From assembly GCF_001682385.1 (NCBI RefSeq), contig NZ_CP016210.1, positions 4,340,001-4,404,000 on the forward strand: DNA of 64,000 nt. Direction: 5' to 3'. Position numbers and translations under genes: made by a program. Source of the DNA: Azoarcus olearius. GTDB taxonomy: Bacteria > Pseudomonadota > Gammaproteobacteria > Burkholderiales > Rhodocyclaceae. The notes beneath the pieces are model-generated. The model worked only from the letters and a program-made list of their open reading frames with translations. It did not search any database and had not been told where the DNA came from. Shown in pieces: positions 53,034 through 61,320 of the stretch (position 1 is its first letter; each line of letters starts with the position of its first letter).

Positions 53034-53890
53034 GGCTTCCACCCCGAATCGAGCCCGCCGGCCGGGGCCGCCGGCGCGGTGGCGGGCGTTTCACCCGGGC
53101 GCAGCCGGGTGTCGCCGTAGGCCTTGTCTTCCATCCCGCGCACCGGCAGTTCCACCTGCTCGCCGATCAGCGAGCCGCCGGCGGCCTCCTTTTCTTCCCA
53201 GCCGCGCAGGTAGTGCTCGGCGCGCGAGCCTTGCGCCAGCTTCGCCGGCAACACCTTGATCGCCGCCTCGCCCGGCAGCACGCAGGCCTTCTCGCACTTG
53301 CCGCAGCCGGTGCAGTGGTCGGAATGCACCGTCGGCAGCAGCATGGCGTGGCGGTCGGAGCGGGGGTTATGCACCTTCTCCAGCGTGATCGCCTTGTCGA
53401 TCACCGGGCACACGCGGTAGCAGACGTCGCAGCGCAGGCCGAGGAAGTTGAGGCAGGTCTCGTGGTCGATCAGCACCGCGAGACCCATGCGGGCCTGCGC
53501 GATGTCGGTCAGCGCGCGGTCCAGCGCGCCGGTGGGACAGGCCGCCACGCAGGGGATGTCGTCGCACATCTCGCACGGCACCTTGCGCGCCTCGAAGTAG
53601 GGCGTGCCGGTGGCGGTGGCGGCGCCGAGTTCGGCGAGCTTCAGCGTGTCGTAGGGGCAGTCGCGCACGCACAGGCCACAGCGCACGCAGGCGGCGAGGA
53701 AATCCGCTTCGGCGAGCGCGCCGGGCGGGCGCAGCGCGGTGGCCGGCAGCGCCGAGGCCTGCTTGGCGTAAAGGCCGACGCCGAGCGACAACAGGCCGGC
53801 GCCACCGGCCACGCCGGCCGCTTCCTTGAGGAAGCGGCGGCGGGGCGGGGATACCGCCTCTCCGGCACGGGGGGACTGGTCGTTGCTCAT
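53030..53890 (-). CDS. napG: NapG, periplasmic ferredoxin-type protein
   Basis: The 286-residue protein has a Tat signal ([11 protein letters not shown]) and four 4Fe-4S motifs starting [35 protein letters not shown] and [11 protein letters not shown]. With NapH it feeds electrons from quinol to the nitrate reductase. A 294-nt gap with REP-like repeats separates it from napA, which is unusual for an otherwise tightly packed operon. Confidence 0.94.
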   Translation of the reverse strand: MSNDQSPRAGEAVSPPRRRFLKEAAGVAGGAGLLSLGVGLYAKQASALPATALRPPGALAEADFLAACVRCGLCVRDCPYDTLKLAELGAATATGTPYFEARKVPCEMCDDIPCVAACPTGALDRALTDIAQARMGLAVLIDHETCLNFLGLRCDVCYRVCPVIDKAITLEKVHNPRSDRHAMLLPTVHSDHCTGCGKCEKACVLPGEAAIKVLPAKLAQGSRAEHYLRGWEEKEAAGGSLIGEQVELPVRGMEDKAYGDTRLRPGETPATAPAAPAGGLDSGWKP

Positions 53891-53950
53891 GTCGGTCTGA
53901 CTGCTTGTCGTTGAAACTGCGGTTTGCGGCGCGCAAGCGCCTGTTGATCG

Positions 53951-54154
53951 GTTCCTCCCCCTTCGAGGGAAGGTCGGGAGCCGGATGGGGTTCGGTTCAG
54001 CGCCGCGACAACCCCATCCCCACCCCAGCCCTCCCCTTGAAGGGGAGGGAGTACATCAGGCCGCCCCGCAGCCGGTGCCAGGAGGCATCCCCGTTGGGGC
54101 GGGCGGCAAGCAGTGCTTGCCGAAACCCCTGCTTCACCCCCTTGAAGGGGAGGG
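53951..54154. repeat. REP-like palindromic element between napA and napG
   Basis: Three related units share the core CCCCTTnnAGGGGAGGG: a degenerate copy at about 53955-53979, a near-perfect palindrome with 10-bp arms CCCTCCCCTT/AAGGGGAGGG at 54029-54049, and a copy with arms CCCCTT/AAGGGG at 54138-54150. GGATGGGGTT (53983-53992) pairs with AACCCCATCC (54010-54019) across a short loop. This resembles repetitive extragenic palindromes and could stabilise the upstream napFDA part of the mRNA. Confidence 0.65.
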
Positions 54155-54184
54155 AGCCAACCGGCCTGCGCCGAGGGCTGGCCC

Positions 54185-56728
54185 TTACGCCTTCATCACC
54201 TTCACCGCGCACTTCTTGAAGTCGGTTTCCTTCGAGATCGGGCAGGTGGCGTCCAGCGTCAGCTTGTTCACCAGCCGGCCTTCGTCGAAGAAGGGGACGA
54301 AGATCAGCCCCTTCGGCGGCTTGTTGCGACCGCGCGTCTCCAGCCGGGCGACGACTTCGCCGCGGCGCGAGGCGATCTTCACCACCATGCCGCGCTGCAG
54401 GCCGCGCTGGGTGGCGTCCTCGGGATGCATGAAGACCAGCGCTTCCGGCACCGCGCGGTGCAGTTCGGGCACGCGGCGGGTCATCGAGCCGGTGTGCCAG
54501 TGCTCCAGCACGCGGCCGGTGCACAGCCACATGTCGAACTCCTTGTCCGGCATCTCCGGGGGATCCTGGTAAGGCAGCGCGAACACCACCGCCTTGCCGT
54601 CCTTGTGGCCGTAGAACTTCACGCCCTCGCCCTGCTTCACGTAGGGGTCGTAGCCTTCGCGGAAGCGCCACAGGGTTTCCTTGCCCTCAACCACCGGCCA
54701 GCGCAGGCCGCGCGCCTTGTGATAGACGTCGAAGTCGGCGAGGTCGTGGCCATGGCCGCGGCCGAACTGGGCGTATTCCTCGAACAGGCCCTTCTGCAGG
54801 TAGAAGCCCAACGCCTTCGATTCGAGGTTCATGTAGCCCGGAATCGCATGCGCGTTGGCCTTCTCGACGTCGGAGAGCGGGAACTTGTTGACCGTGCCGT
54901 TGGCGAACAGCACGTCGAACAGGGTCTTGCCCTTGACCTCCGGCTTCTTCGCGATGAGGTCAGCCGGCCACACTTCCTCGACCTTGAAGCGCTTGGAAAA
55001 CTCGATGTACTGCCACAGGTCGCTCTTGGCCTCGCCCGGGGCGGTGACCTGCTGGCGCCAGAACTGGGTGCGGCGTTCGGCGTTGCCGAAGGCGCCTTCC
55101 TTCTCGGTCCACATCGCCGAGGGCAGGATCAGGTCGGCCGACAGCGCCGACACCGTCGGATAGACGTCGGACACCACGACGAAGGCATTCGGGTTGCGCC
55201 AGCCGGGGTAGATTTCCTCGTTGACGTTGGGACCGGCCTGCATGTTGTTGGTGGTGCTGGTCCAGTAGCACTTGAGCTTGCCGTCCTTCAGCGCGCGGCT
55301 CTGCGCCACGGCGTGCAGGCCGATCTTGGCCGGAATGGTGCCTTCCGGCAGCTTCCAGATCTCCTCGGCGATGGCGCGGTGCATCGGGTTGGCGACCACC
55401 ATGTCCGCGGGCAGGCGGTGGGCGAAGGTGCCGACCTCGCGCGCGGTGCCGCAGGCAGACGGCTGGCCGGTGAGCGAGAACGGGCTGTTGCCGGGTTCGC
55501 TGATCTTGCCCACCAGCAGGTGGACGTTGTAGATCATGTTGTTCACCCAAGTGCCGCGGGTGTGCTGGTTGAAGCCCATGGTCCAGAACGACATCACCTT
55601 CTTGTTCGGGTCCGCATAGACCTCGGCCAGCCGCTTCAGGCGCTCGGCGGGCACGCCGGTGAGCTTGGCGGTCTTCTCCAGCGTGTAGTCGGAGACGAAC
55701 TTGGCGAATTCCTCGAAGCTGATGTCCTTCGCGGCGTTGACGTCGCCCTTGGGCTTGCCGTCGGCGCCGGGGTAGCCGTTGCTGGTGGCCTTCTGCTCCA
55801 GTGCGTGGGTGGGGCGCAGGCCGAAGCCGATGTCGGTTTCACCGGCCTTGAACTTGACGTTCGCATTGACGAACGCGGTGTTCACCCGCTTGGTCTGGAT
55901 GATGTAGTTGCAGATGTAGTTGAGGATCGCGAGGTCGGTCTGCGGCGTGAAGATCATGCCGTTGTCGGACAGCTCGAAGGAGCGGTGCTCGAAGGTGGAC
56001 AGCACATGCACCTCGCAGCCCTCGCGCGACAGGCGGCGGTCGGTGATGCGGGTCCACAGGATCGGGTGCATCTCCGCCATGTTCGAACCCCACAGCACGA
56101 AGGCGTCGGCGTTCTCGATGTCGTCGTAGCAGCCCATCGGCTCGTCGATGCCGAAGGTGCGCATGAAGCCGGTCACCGCGGAGGCCATGCAGTGACGGGC
56201 GTTGGGGTCGATGTTGTTGGTGCGGAAGCCCGCCTTCCACAGCTTGGAGGCGGCGTAGCCTTCCCAGATCGTCCACTGGCCGGAGCCGAACATGCAGATC
56301 GAATCCGGGCCCTGTTCCTTCAGCGCGGCCTTCCACTTCTCGGCCATGATGTCGAAGGCCTGGTCCCACGAGATCGGCGTGAACTCGCCGTTCTTGTCGT
56401 ACTTGCCGTTCTTCATCCGCAGCAGCGGCTTGGTCAGGCGGTCCTCGCCGTACATGATCTTGGACAGGAAATAGCCCTTGATGCAGTTCAGCCCGCGGTT
56501 GACCGGCGCGTCCGGATCGCCCTGGGTCGCCACCACGCGGCCGTTCTGCACGCCCACCAGCACCGAGCAGCCGACGCCGCAGAAGCGGCACGCCGCCTTG
56601 TCCCAGCGCACCTTGGTGTTGGCGCCGTTGGGCTGCGCCTGCGCCACCACCGGGATGCCGATGCCGGCGCTCGCCGCCGCGGCGGCAACCGCATTGGCCT
56701 TGATGAAATCGCGTCGATCCATGCTCAT
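54185..56728 (-). CDS. napA: NapA, catalytic molybdoprotein of periplasmic nitrate reductase
   Basis: The 847-residue protein has a Tat signal ([20 protein letters not shown]), an N-terminal 4Fe-4S site (CRFCGVGC, then the distant NRGLNC) and the molybdenum-ligand Cys in [10 protein letters not shown]. It reduces nitrate to nitrite in the periplasm using Mo-bis-MGD. The ATG at 56728 is preferred over one 6 nt downstream because GGAGG lies 6 nt before it. It follows napD by 1 nt. Confidence 0.98.
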   Translation of the reverse strand: MSMDRRDFIKANAVAAAAASAGIGIPVVAQAQPNGANTKVRWDKAACRFCGVGCSVLVGVQNGRVVATQGDPDAPVNRGLNCIKGYFLSKIMYGEDRLTKPLLRMKNGKYDKNGEFTPISWDQAFDIMAEKWKAALKEQGPDSICMFGSGQWTIWEGYAASKLWKAGFRTNNIDPNARHCMASAVTGFMRTFGIDEPMGCYDDIENADAFVLWGSNMAEMHPILWTRITDRRLSREGCEVHVLSTFEHRSFELSDNGMIFTPQTDLAILNYICNYIIQTKRVNTAFVNANVKFKAGETDIGFGLRPTHALEQKATSNGYPGADGKPKGDVNAAKDISFEEFAKFVSDYTLEKTAKLTGVPAERLKRLAEVYADPNKKVMSFWTMGFNQHTRGTWVNNMIYNVHLLVGKISEPGNSPFSLTGQPSACGTAREVGTFAHRLPADMVVANPMHRAIAEEIWKLPEGTIPAKIGLHAVAQSRALKDGKLKCYWTSTTNNMQAGPNVNEEIYPGWRNPNAFVVVSDVYPTVSALSADLILPSAMWTEKEGAFGNAERRTQFWRQQVTAPGEAKSDLWQYIEFSKRFKVEEVWPADLIAKKPEVKGKTLFDVLFANGTVNKFPLSDVEKANAHAIPGYMNLESKALGFYLQKGLFEEYAQFGRGHGHDLADFDVYHKARGLRWPVVEGKETLWRFREGYDPYVKQGEGVKFYGHKDGKAVVFALPYQDPPEMPDKEFDMWLCTGRVLEHWHTGSMTRRVPELHRAVPEALVFMHPEDATQRGLQRGMVVKIASRRGEVVARLETRGRNKPPKGLIFVPFFDEGRLVNKLTLDATCPISKETDFKKCAVKVMKA

Positions 56729-56729
56729 C

Positions 56730-56984
56730 TCACGCCTCCAGTAATTCCAGACCTTCGTCGGTGTATTCGTAAGCGAGCGTGGCGCCGAGCACATGCTCGG
56801 CCAGGCTCACCGCCAATATCGAATCGGTGATCGAGTAGCCCTCGCCATCCTCGATGCAGAGGACCATGCGGCCGTTCTCGGCCGAGGCGCCATGCACTTC
56901 CACCCCCGGGATCTCGCCCAGGGTCTCGTTCAGTTCCGCGAAGTGCTCGGGCTTGGCCCGCACCACCAGGCTCGCGATCCTCAT
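56730..56984 (-). CDS. napD: NapD, NapA-specific chaperone
   Basis: The 84-residue cytoplasmic protein begins [18 protein letters not shown] and has [15 protein letters not shown], the ferredoxin-like fold of NapD, which binds the NapA Tat signal. Its ATG overlaps the napF stop (ATGA). Confidence 0.93.
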   Translation of the reverse strand: MRIASLVVRAKPEHFAELNETLGEIPGVEVHGASAENGRMVLCIEDGEGYSITDSILAVSLAEHVLGATLAYEYTDEGLELLEA

Positions 56985-57499
56985 GCGCCTTCCTCCATCA
57001 CCGCCATCGTGTTCATCTGCAGGGAAATCGCCCGCACCGGGCAGGGCGCGACGCAGGCGCCGCAGCCGGTGCAGCGCGCCGCCTCCACCTCGGGCAGCGC
57101 TACGCCGCCGGCGCGCGGCCGGAAGCGGATCGCGCCGGCACCGCAGGCCTCGCCGCACACCCGGCACTCCACGCCGTGCTGCGCGATGCAGCCGGCGCCC
57201 AGGGTCAGGGTCGGGGTCCAGGGCGTCCGTCCGTCGTCACGCTGCAGCGCGCGCGGCGCGCAAGCGGTGACGCAGCGGGTGCAGAAGCTGCACTCGCTGC
57301 GGGCGAAGTCGATCTCGGGGTATCCGCCGCCGCCGCGCACCACCACCTGCGTGGGGCAGGCCGCGACGCAGGCGTCGCAGCGGGTGCACTGGCGCAGGAA
57401 GTCCTCTTCGGCGACCGCCCAGGGCGGACGCAGCGGCGAGGCGCCGGGCGGGGTACGGCCACGCAGGAAGCCCCTGCGCGCCATCGATACGGAAACCAC
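56981..57499 (-). CDS. napF: NapF, cytoplasmic ferredoxin-type protein
   Basis: The 172-residue protein holds four cysteine clusters (CTRCDACVAACP, CSFCTRCVTAC, CRVCGEACGAG, CTGCGACVAPCP) for 4Fe-4S centres and assists maturation of NapA's iron-sulfur cluster. The GTG at 57499 has GGGGA 6 nt upstream; an ATG at 57484 (MARRGFLRGR) is possible but lacks a ribosome site. It is the first nap gene and lies 58 nt below an FNR-like box. Confidence 0.92.
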   Translation of the reverse strand: MVSVSMARRGFLRGRTPPGASPLRPPWAVAEEDFLRQCTRCDACVAACPTQVVVRGGGGYPEIDFARSECSFCTRCVTACAPRALQRDDGRTPWTPTLTLGAGCIAQHGVECRVCGEACGAGAIRFRPRAGGVALPEVEAARCTGCGACVAPCPVRAISLQMNTMAVMEEGA

Positions 57500-57556
57500 G
57501 GAAATTCCCCAGGAAGCGAATGGGGATATCTTCCGTGCGGCGCCGACCCCGCGTCA

Positions 57557-57570
57557 TTGATGAACGTCAA
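57557..57570 (-). promoter_or_regulatory. FNR/ANR-like binding site upstream of napF
   Basis: On the plus strand the site reads TTGAT-GAAC-GTCAA, one base from the FNR consensus TTGATNNNNATCAA, and it is nearly symmetric. Its centre is about 64 nt upstream of the napF start. Binding near -41.5 would place the transcription start roughly 22 nt before the gene. Anaerobic induction of nap is thus likely. Confidence 0.65.
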
Positions 57571-57676
57571 GATAGGAATCGCTCTCAATACGCGCAAAAA
57601 CAGCGCGGTATCGGGCGCGGACCGCGGCGGGGGCGAGGGTCGGTTCAATGCCGGCGGCGGGGCGCCGCGGCGGGCG

Positions 57677-60600
57677 TCAGCCCAGGCTGGGTTCGCCAGC
57701 CGCCGGCCGGCTTTCCGCCAGCCAGCGATCCACATCGGCGGCCAGCACTTCCAGCAGATGGGTCCAGCCGGGCAGCAGCTGCGTCACGGTGGCGAAGTCG
57801 CCGGCGCGCGCCGCCAGTTCGATCGCCAACGCGGCGTCCACCGCCTCCGCGCTGCAGACCGTGCCGGCCAGGCCCTTGGCGGTGTGGGCTGCGCGCACGC
57901 AGGTTTCGCCGTCCGCCGCCTCCACCGCCAGCCGCAGGCTTGCGGTTTCGCCGAACAGCGCGGCGACCGCCTCGGGCAGGATTTCGCGCGCGATGTCAAG
58001 GTCGCCGGCCATCTGGTCGAGGGCGAGGTCGGCATCGAAGGCGCGCCCTCGCGCGGCGGGCGGTCCGGCGGGCAGGTCCGGCGGCGACGGATCCGCCGGT
58101 ACGCTGAGCCAGTGCCGCACCGTCGCCTCCAGCCGCGCGGCGTCGATCGGCTTGGTCAGGTAGTCGTCCATGCCCGCCGCCAGCACCCGCTCGCGGTCGC
58201 CTTCCATCGCGTCGGCCGTCATCGCGACGATGGGGATGGCGGCATGGCGGGCGCCGCCCAGGCCATCGCGGATCGCCCGGGTCGCGGCAAAGCCGTCCAC
58301 CTCGGGCATGCGGCAGTCCATCAGGACGAGGTCGTAATCGCCCTGCACCAGCGCGGCCAGCGCCGCGGCGCCGTCACCGGCCACGTGCACCCGGTGACCC
58401 TGGCGTTCCAGCATCGTGCGGGCGATCTTCTGATTGGTGGCGTTGTCCTCGGCCAGCAGGATGCGGCCGTGGCGCGGACGCTCGCCTCCCATGAGCGGGG
58501 CGGTGGGCATCCGCAGCGGCTGCCCGCCCTGGCGCAGCAGGGTGCGCAGCGCGCGTTCGAGCAGGTCGGCGCGGACCGGCTTCGCCAGATAGGCGGCAAA
58601 GCCGCCGGCGCGCAGGCGCTCGGCGTCGGGGCGCATCGCGACCGGGGTCAGCAGCAGCAGCGGCAGGTGGGCCAACGCGGGATCGGCCTTGATCCGTCGG
58701 CCGAGCGCTTCGCCATCCATGCCCGGCATGCGCAGGTCGAGGATCGCGCCGTCGATCGTCGCGCCCGTCTCCGCCTCGCCTGCGAGCAGTGCCAGCGCGG
58801 CATCGCCGTCGGCGGCCTCCAGCAGCTCGCAGCCCCACGCGCCGAGCAGCAGGCCGAGCTGTTCGCGGCTGCTGGCGTTGTCGTCCACCACCAGCAGGCG
58901 GCGGCCGGCCAGGTCGGAGGCCGGCGGCAGATGTTCGCCACCCGGCTGGCGCGCGAACGGCAGCGCCAGCCAGAAGGTCGAGCCCACGCCCGGCTGGCTG
59001 CGGACGCCGATCTCGCCCCCCATCAGCTCGACCAGGCGCTTGCTGATCGACAGCCCCAGCCCGGTGCCGCCGAAGCGGCGGCTGGTCGAGCCCTCGGCCT
59101 GGGTGAAGGGCGAAAACAGCGCGGGCAGGGTTTCGGCCGGAATGCCGATGCCGCTGTCGCGGATCTCGAAACGCACGCGCAGTGGTTCGCCGCGGTCCTC
59201 GACGCCCACGCTCACCACGACTTCGCCGTGGTCGGTGAACTTGATCGCATTGCCGACCAGGTTGAGCAAGACCTGCCGCAGCCGGCCCGGATCGCCGCGC
59301 AGCCGCGCGGGGAGCGAGGGCTCCACGCGGCAGATGAATTCGATGCCCTTCTCCTCGGCGCGCAGCGCGAGCAGGCTGCTGATTTCGTTGAGCACGCCAT
59401 GCAGGTCGAAGTCGATGGTTTCGATGTCGAGCTTGCCGGCGTCGATCTTCGAGAAGTCGAGGATGTCGTTGAGGATGCCGAGCAGGGCCTGCGCGCTGTG
59501 GCGGGCGGTCTCGGCGAAGTCGCGCTGCTCGTCGTCAAGCTCGGTGGTCAGCAGCAGCTCGGTCATGCCGAGCACGCCGTTCATCGGCGTGCGGATCTCG
59601 TGGCTCATGTTGGCGACGAACAGGCTCTTGGCCTGGTTGGCGGCCTCGGCGGCGGCGCGCGCCTCGTGCAGGTCGGTGACGTCGACACGGAAGCCGACGA
59701 TGTGGCCGGCAGGCGTGCGGCGATCGACCACCCGCAGCCAGCGCCCCGACGCAATGCAGGTTTCGCGCGCCTCGGTGCCGGCCTGGTGGCGCGCCATCGC
59801 ATCGGCCAGCCACGCTTGTTCGCGGCCCACCGCCTCCGGAAACTGCCCGCGCGCCACGCTGGCGCGCAGGATGCGCTCGAACGGGGTGCCGGGCACCAGC
59901 AGATCGGCGGTGAGCGCGAAGAGTTCGCGGTAGCGGTCGTTGCACAACAGCAGGCGGTCCTGCTCGTCGCAGATGATGAAGGCTTCGTCGATCGCGTCGA
60001 TCGCGGCCCGCAGGATGCCTTCGCTACGTTGCAGCGCGCTGGCCGCGCGCTCGCGTTCGGTCCTGCGCGCCGCCTCGAGCGAGGCCGCGAGCGTGTTCAC
60101 CACGTGGGCGATCGCGCCGGTCTCGCCGGTCATCGCGGGGAGGCGCTCCCCCAGGTCCTGCTCGATGCGGCGCACGCCCGCGGTGATGGTGCCGACGTCG
60201 CGCGTCAGCCGCGTGGCGAGCAGCACCACCAGCAGCGTCGCCACCAGCACCGCGAGCGCGGTGAAGGCCGACACCATGGTGCGCATCTGGCTGATTTCGG
60301 CGTCGATGTCGTCGATCAGCTGGTTGGCCCAGATGTAGCCGACGACCTCCTCGCCCTGACGCACCGGCGTCATCGCGTTGAGGATGCGGCCGCGCACCAG
60401 CAGGCCGCGCTCCACCGCCGCGGTCCCGAGATGCATCACGCGCCGCCCCGGATGGTCCGCCGCCACCGACACCCCGACCTTGTCGCCGAACTTGGCGCTG
60501 GGGCCGTAGGTGAGGATGGCGTCCAGTTCGCGGTGGTAATAGCCCACGCCGGTGCCGGGAAACGCGGCGGCGACCTCGTCGGTATAGCCGGCCAGCGCCG

Positions 60601-60871
60601 CGTTGAGCACGCCGATGCGCGCGGCGCGGTCCTGCGCGGGCGTGGGGGAACGCGCGAGCAGCGCGGCGTAGCCGCCGTCGGCCTCCAGGCGCGCCGACAG
60701 CAGCCGGGTGACGCCCAGCAGGCGCTCGCGCTTCTCGGCGAGGATGGACTGCTCGCTGCCGAGCGTGAGGAGGTAGCCGAGCCCGCCGATCGACAGCGCG
60801 ACCATCGGGATCAGCGCCAGCAACAGGCGCGCGCGCAACTTGCCCGGCCACAGCCTTGCGAGCGCGTTCAT
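57677..60871 (-). CDS. Hybrid sensor histidine kinase with PAS, two receivers and HPt domain
   Basis: The 1064-residue protein has a membrane segment near 14-35, a periplasmic sensor (about 36-190), a second membrane segment near 200-220 and HAMP. PAS lies around 285-400, HisKA around 415-480 (MSHEIRTPMNG, His424), then a HATPase domain. Two receiver domains follow: about 665-785 with ILDLRMPGMDG, and about 795-915 with LMDCRMPEVDG. A C-terminal HPt carries HTAKG (His996). It is a phosphorelay kinase of BarA/TorS-like layout. The signal is unknown. The divergent stand-alone receiver gene at 60967 is a likely partner. Confidence 0.9.
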   Translation of the reverse strand: MNALARLWPGKLRARLLLALIPMVALSIGGLGYLLTLGSEQSILAEKRERLLGVTRLLSARLEADGGYAALLARSPTPAQDRAARIGVLNAALAGYTDEVAAAFPGTGVGYYHRELDAILTYGPSAKFGDKVGVSVAADHPGRRVMHLGTAAVERGLLVRGRILNAMTPVRQGEEVVGYIWANQLIDDIDAEISQMRTMVSAFTALAVLVATLLVVLLATRLTRDVGTITAGVRRIEQDLGERLPAMTGETGAIAHVVNTLAASLEAARRTERERAASALQRSEGILRAAIDAIDEAFIICDEQDRLLLCNDRYRELFALTADLLVPGTPFERILRASVARGQFPEAVGREQAWLADAMARHQAGTEARETCIASGRWLRVVDRRTPAGHIVGFRVDVTDLHEARAAAEAANQAKSLFVANMSHEIRTPMNGVLGMTELLLTTELDDEQRDFAETARHSAQALLGILNDILDFSKIDAGKLDIETIDFDLHGVLNEISSLLALRAEEKGIEFICRVEPSLPARLRGDPGRLRQVLLNLVGNAIKFTDHGEVVVSVGVEDRGEPLRVRFEIRDSGIGIPAETLPALFSPFTQAEGSTSRRFGGTGLGLSISKRLVELMGGEIGVRSQPGVGSTFWLALPFARQPGGEHLPPASDLAGRRLLVVDDNASSREQLGLLLGAWGCELLEAADGDAALALLAGEAETGATIDGAILDLRMPGMDGEALGRRIKADPALAHLPLLLLTPVAMRPDAERLRAGGFAAYLAKPVRADLLERALRTLLRQGGQPLRMPTAPLMGGERPRHGRILLAEDNATNQKIARTMLERQGHRVHVAGDGAAALAALVQGDYDLVLMDCRMPEVDGFAATRAIRDGLGGARHAAIPIVAMTADAMEGDRERVLAAGMDDYLTKPIDAARLEATVRHWLSVPADPSPPDLPAGPPAARGRAFDADLALDQMAGDLDIAREILPEAVAALFGETASLRLAVEAADGETCVRAAHTAKGLAGTVCSAEAVDAALAIELAARAGDFATVTQLLPGWTHLLEVLAADVDRWLAESRPAAGEPSLG

Positions 60872-60927
60872 GGCCTGGCCTCCGCGCGCGTGCGGGGGCG
60901 CAGCTTCTGCGGGCCCACCTTCTGGTG

Positions 60928-60933
60928 TATAAG
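60928..60933 (+). promoter_or_regulatory. Candidate -10 element for the stand-alone receiver gene
   Basis: TATAAG, preceded by TGGTG, lies 34 nt before the receiver start in the 95-nt divergent gap. No clear -35 hexamer is present, so confidence is low. Confidence 0.3.
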
Positions 60934-60966
60934 GGGCGCTCGAATTCCCCCCGCTTGCCGCTGCCG

Positions 60967-61320
60967 ATGAAAAAGGTCCTGGTCGTTGACGACGTGCCCG
61001 TCAACCGCAAACTCGCCCTCGCCATGCTGAAGAAGCGCGGCTGGCAGGCCGAAGAGGTGGACAACGGCGCAGCCGCGCTCGAACGGTTGAGCGCAGGCGG
61101 CTTCGACGGCGTGCTGCTCGACATCAGCATGCCGGGCATGGACGGCGAAGAGGTGTGCCGGCGCATCCGCGCCGACCGCCGCTTCGCGGGGCTGAGAATC
61201 GTCGCTTACACGGCGCATGCGATGGAGTTCGAGAAGGAGCGCATTCTCAGCGCCGGGTTCGACAGCATCATGATCAAGCCGATCACGATGAGCGCCCTTC
61301 AGTCGGCGCTGCCGGACTGA
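60967..61320 (+). CDS. Stand-alone response-regulator receiver domain
   Basis: The 117-residue protein is a single CheY-like domain: VLVVDDVPVN acidic pair near the N-terminus, phosphoacceptor Asp in GVLLDISMPGMDG, and switch Lys in IMIKPI. There is no output domain. It is divergent from the hybrid kinase, and its 3' end overlaps that of the following convergent kinase by 38 nt. It may act as a phosphate shuttle or sink between these kinases. Confidence 0.92.
   Translation: MKKVLVVDDVPVNRKLALAMLKKRGWQAEEVDNGAAALERLSAGGFDGVLLDISMPGMDGEEVCRRIRADRRFAGLRIVAYTAHAMEFEKERILSAGFDSIMIKPITMSALQSALPD

Noticed and set aside
53951-54154. CRISPR-like array between napA and napG
   Set aside because: The units are palindromic, unequal in spacing and diverged; there are no regular spacers or cas genes.
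57176-60970. 1264-codon plus-strand open frame opposite napF and the hybrid kinase
   Set aside because: It is the antisense shadow of a real multi-domain kinase; the composition is Arg/Gln/His-rich and no domain is seen.
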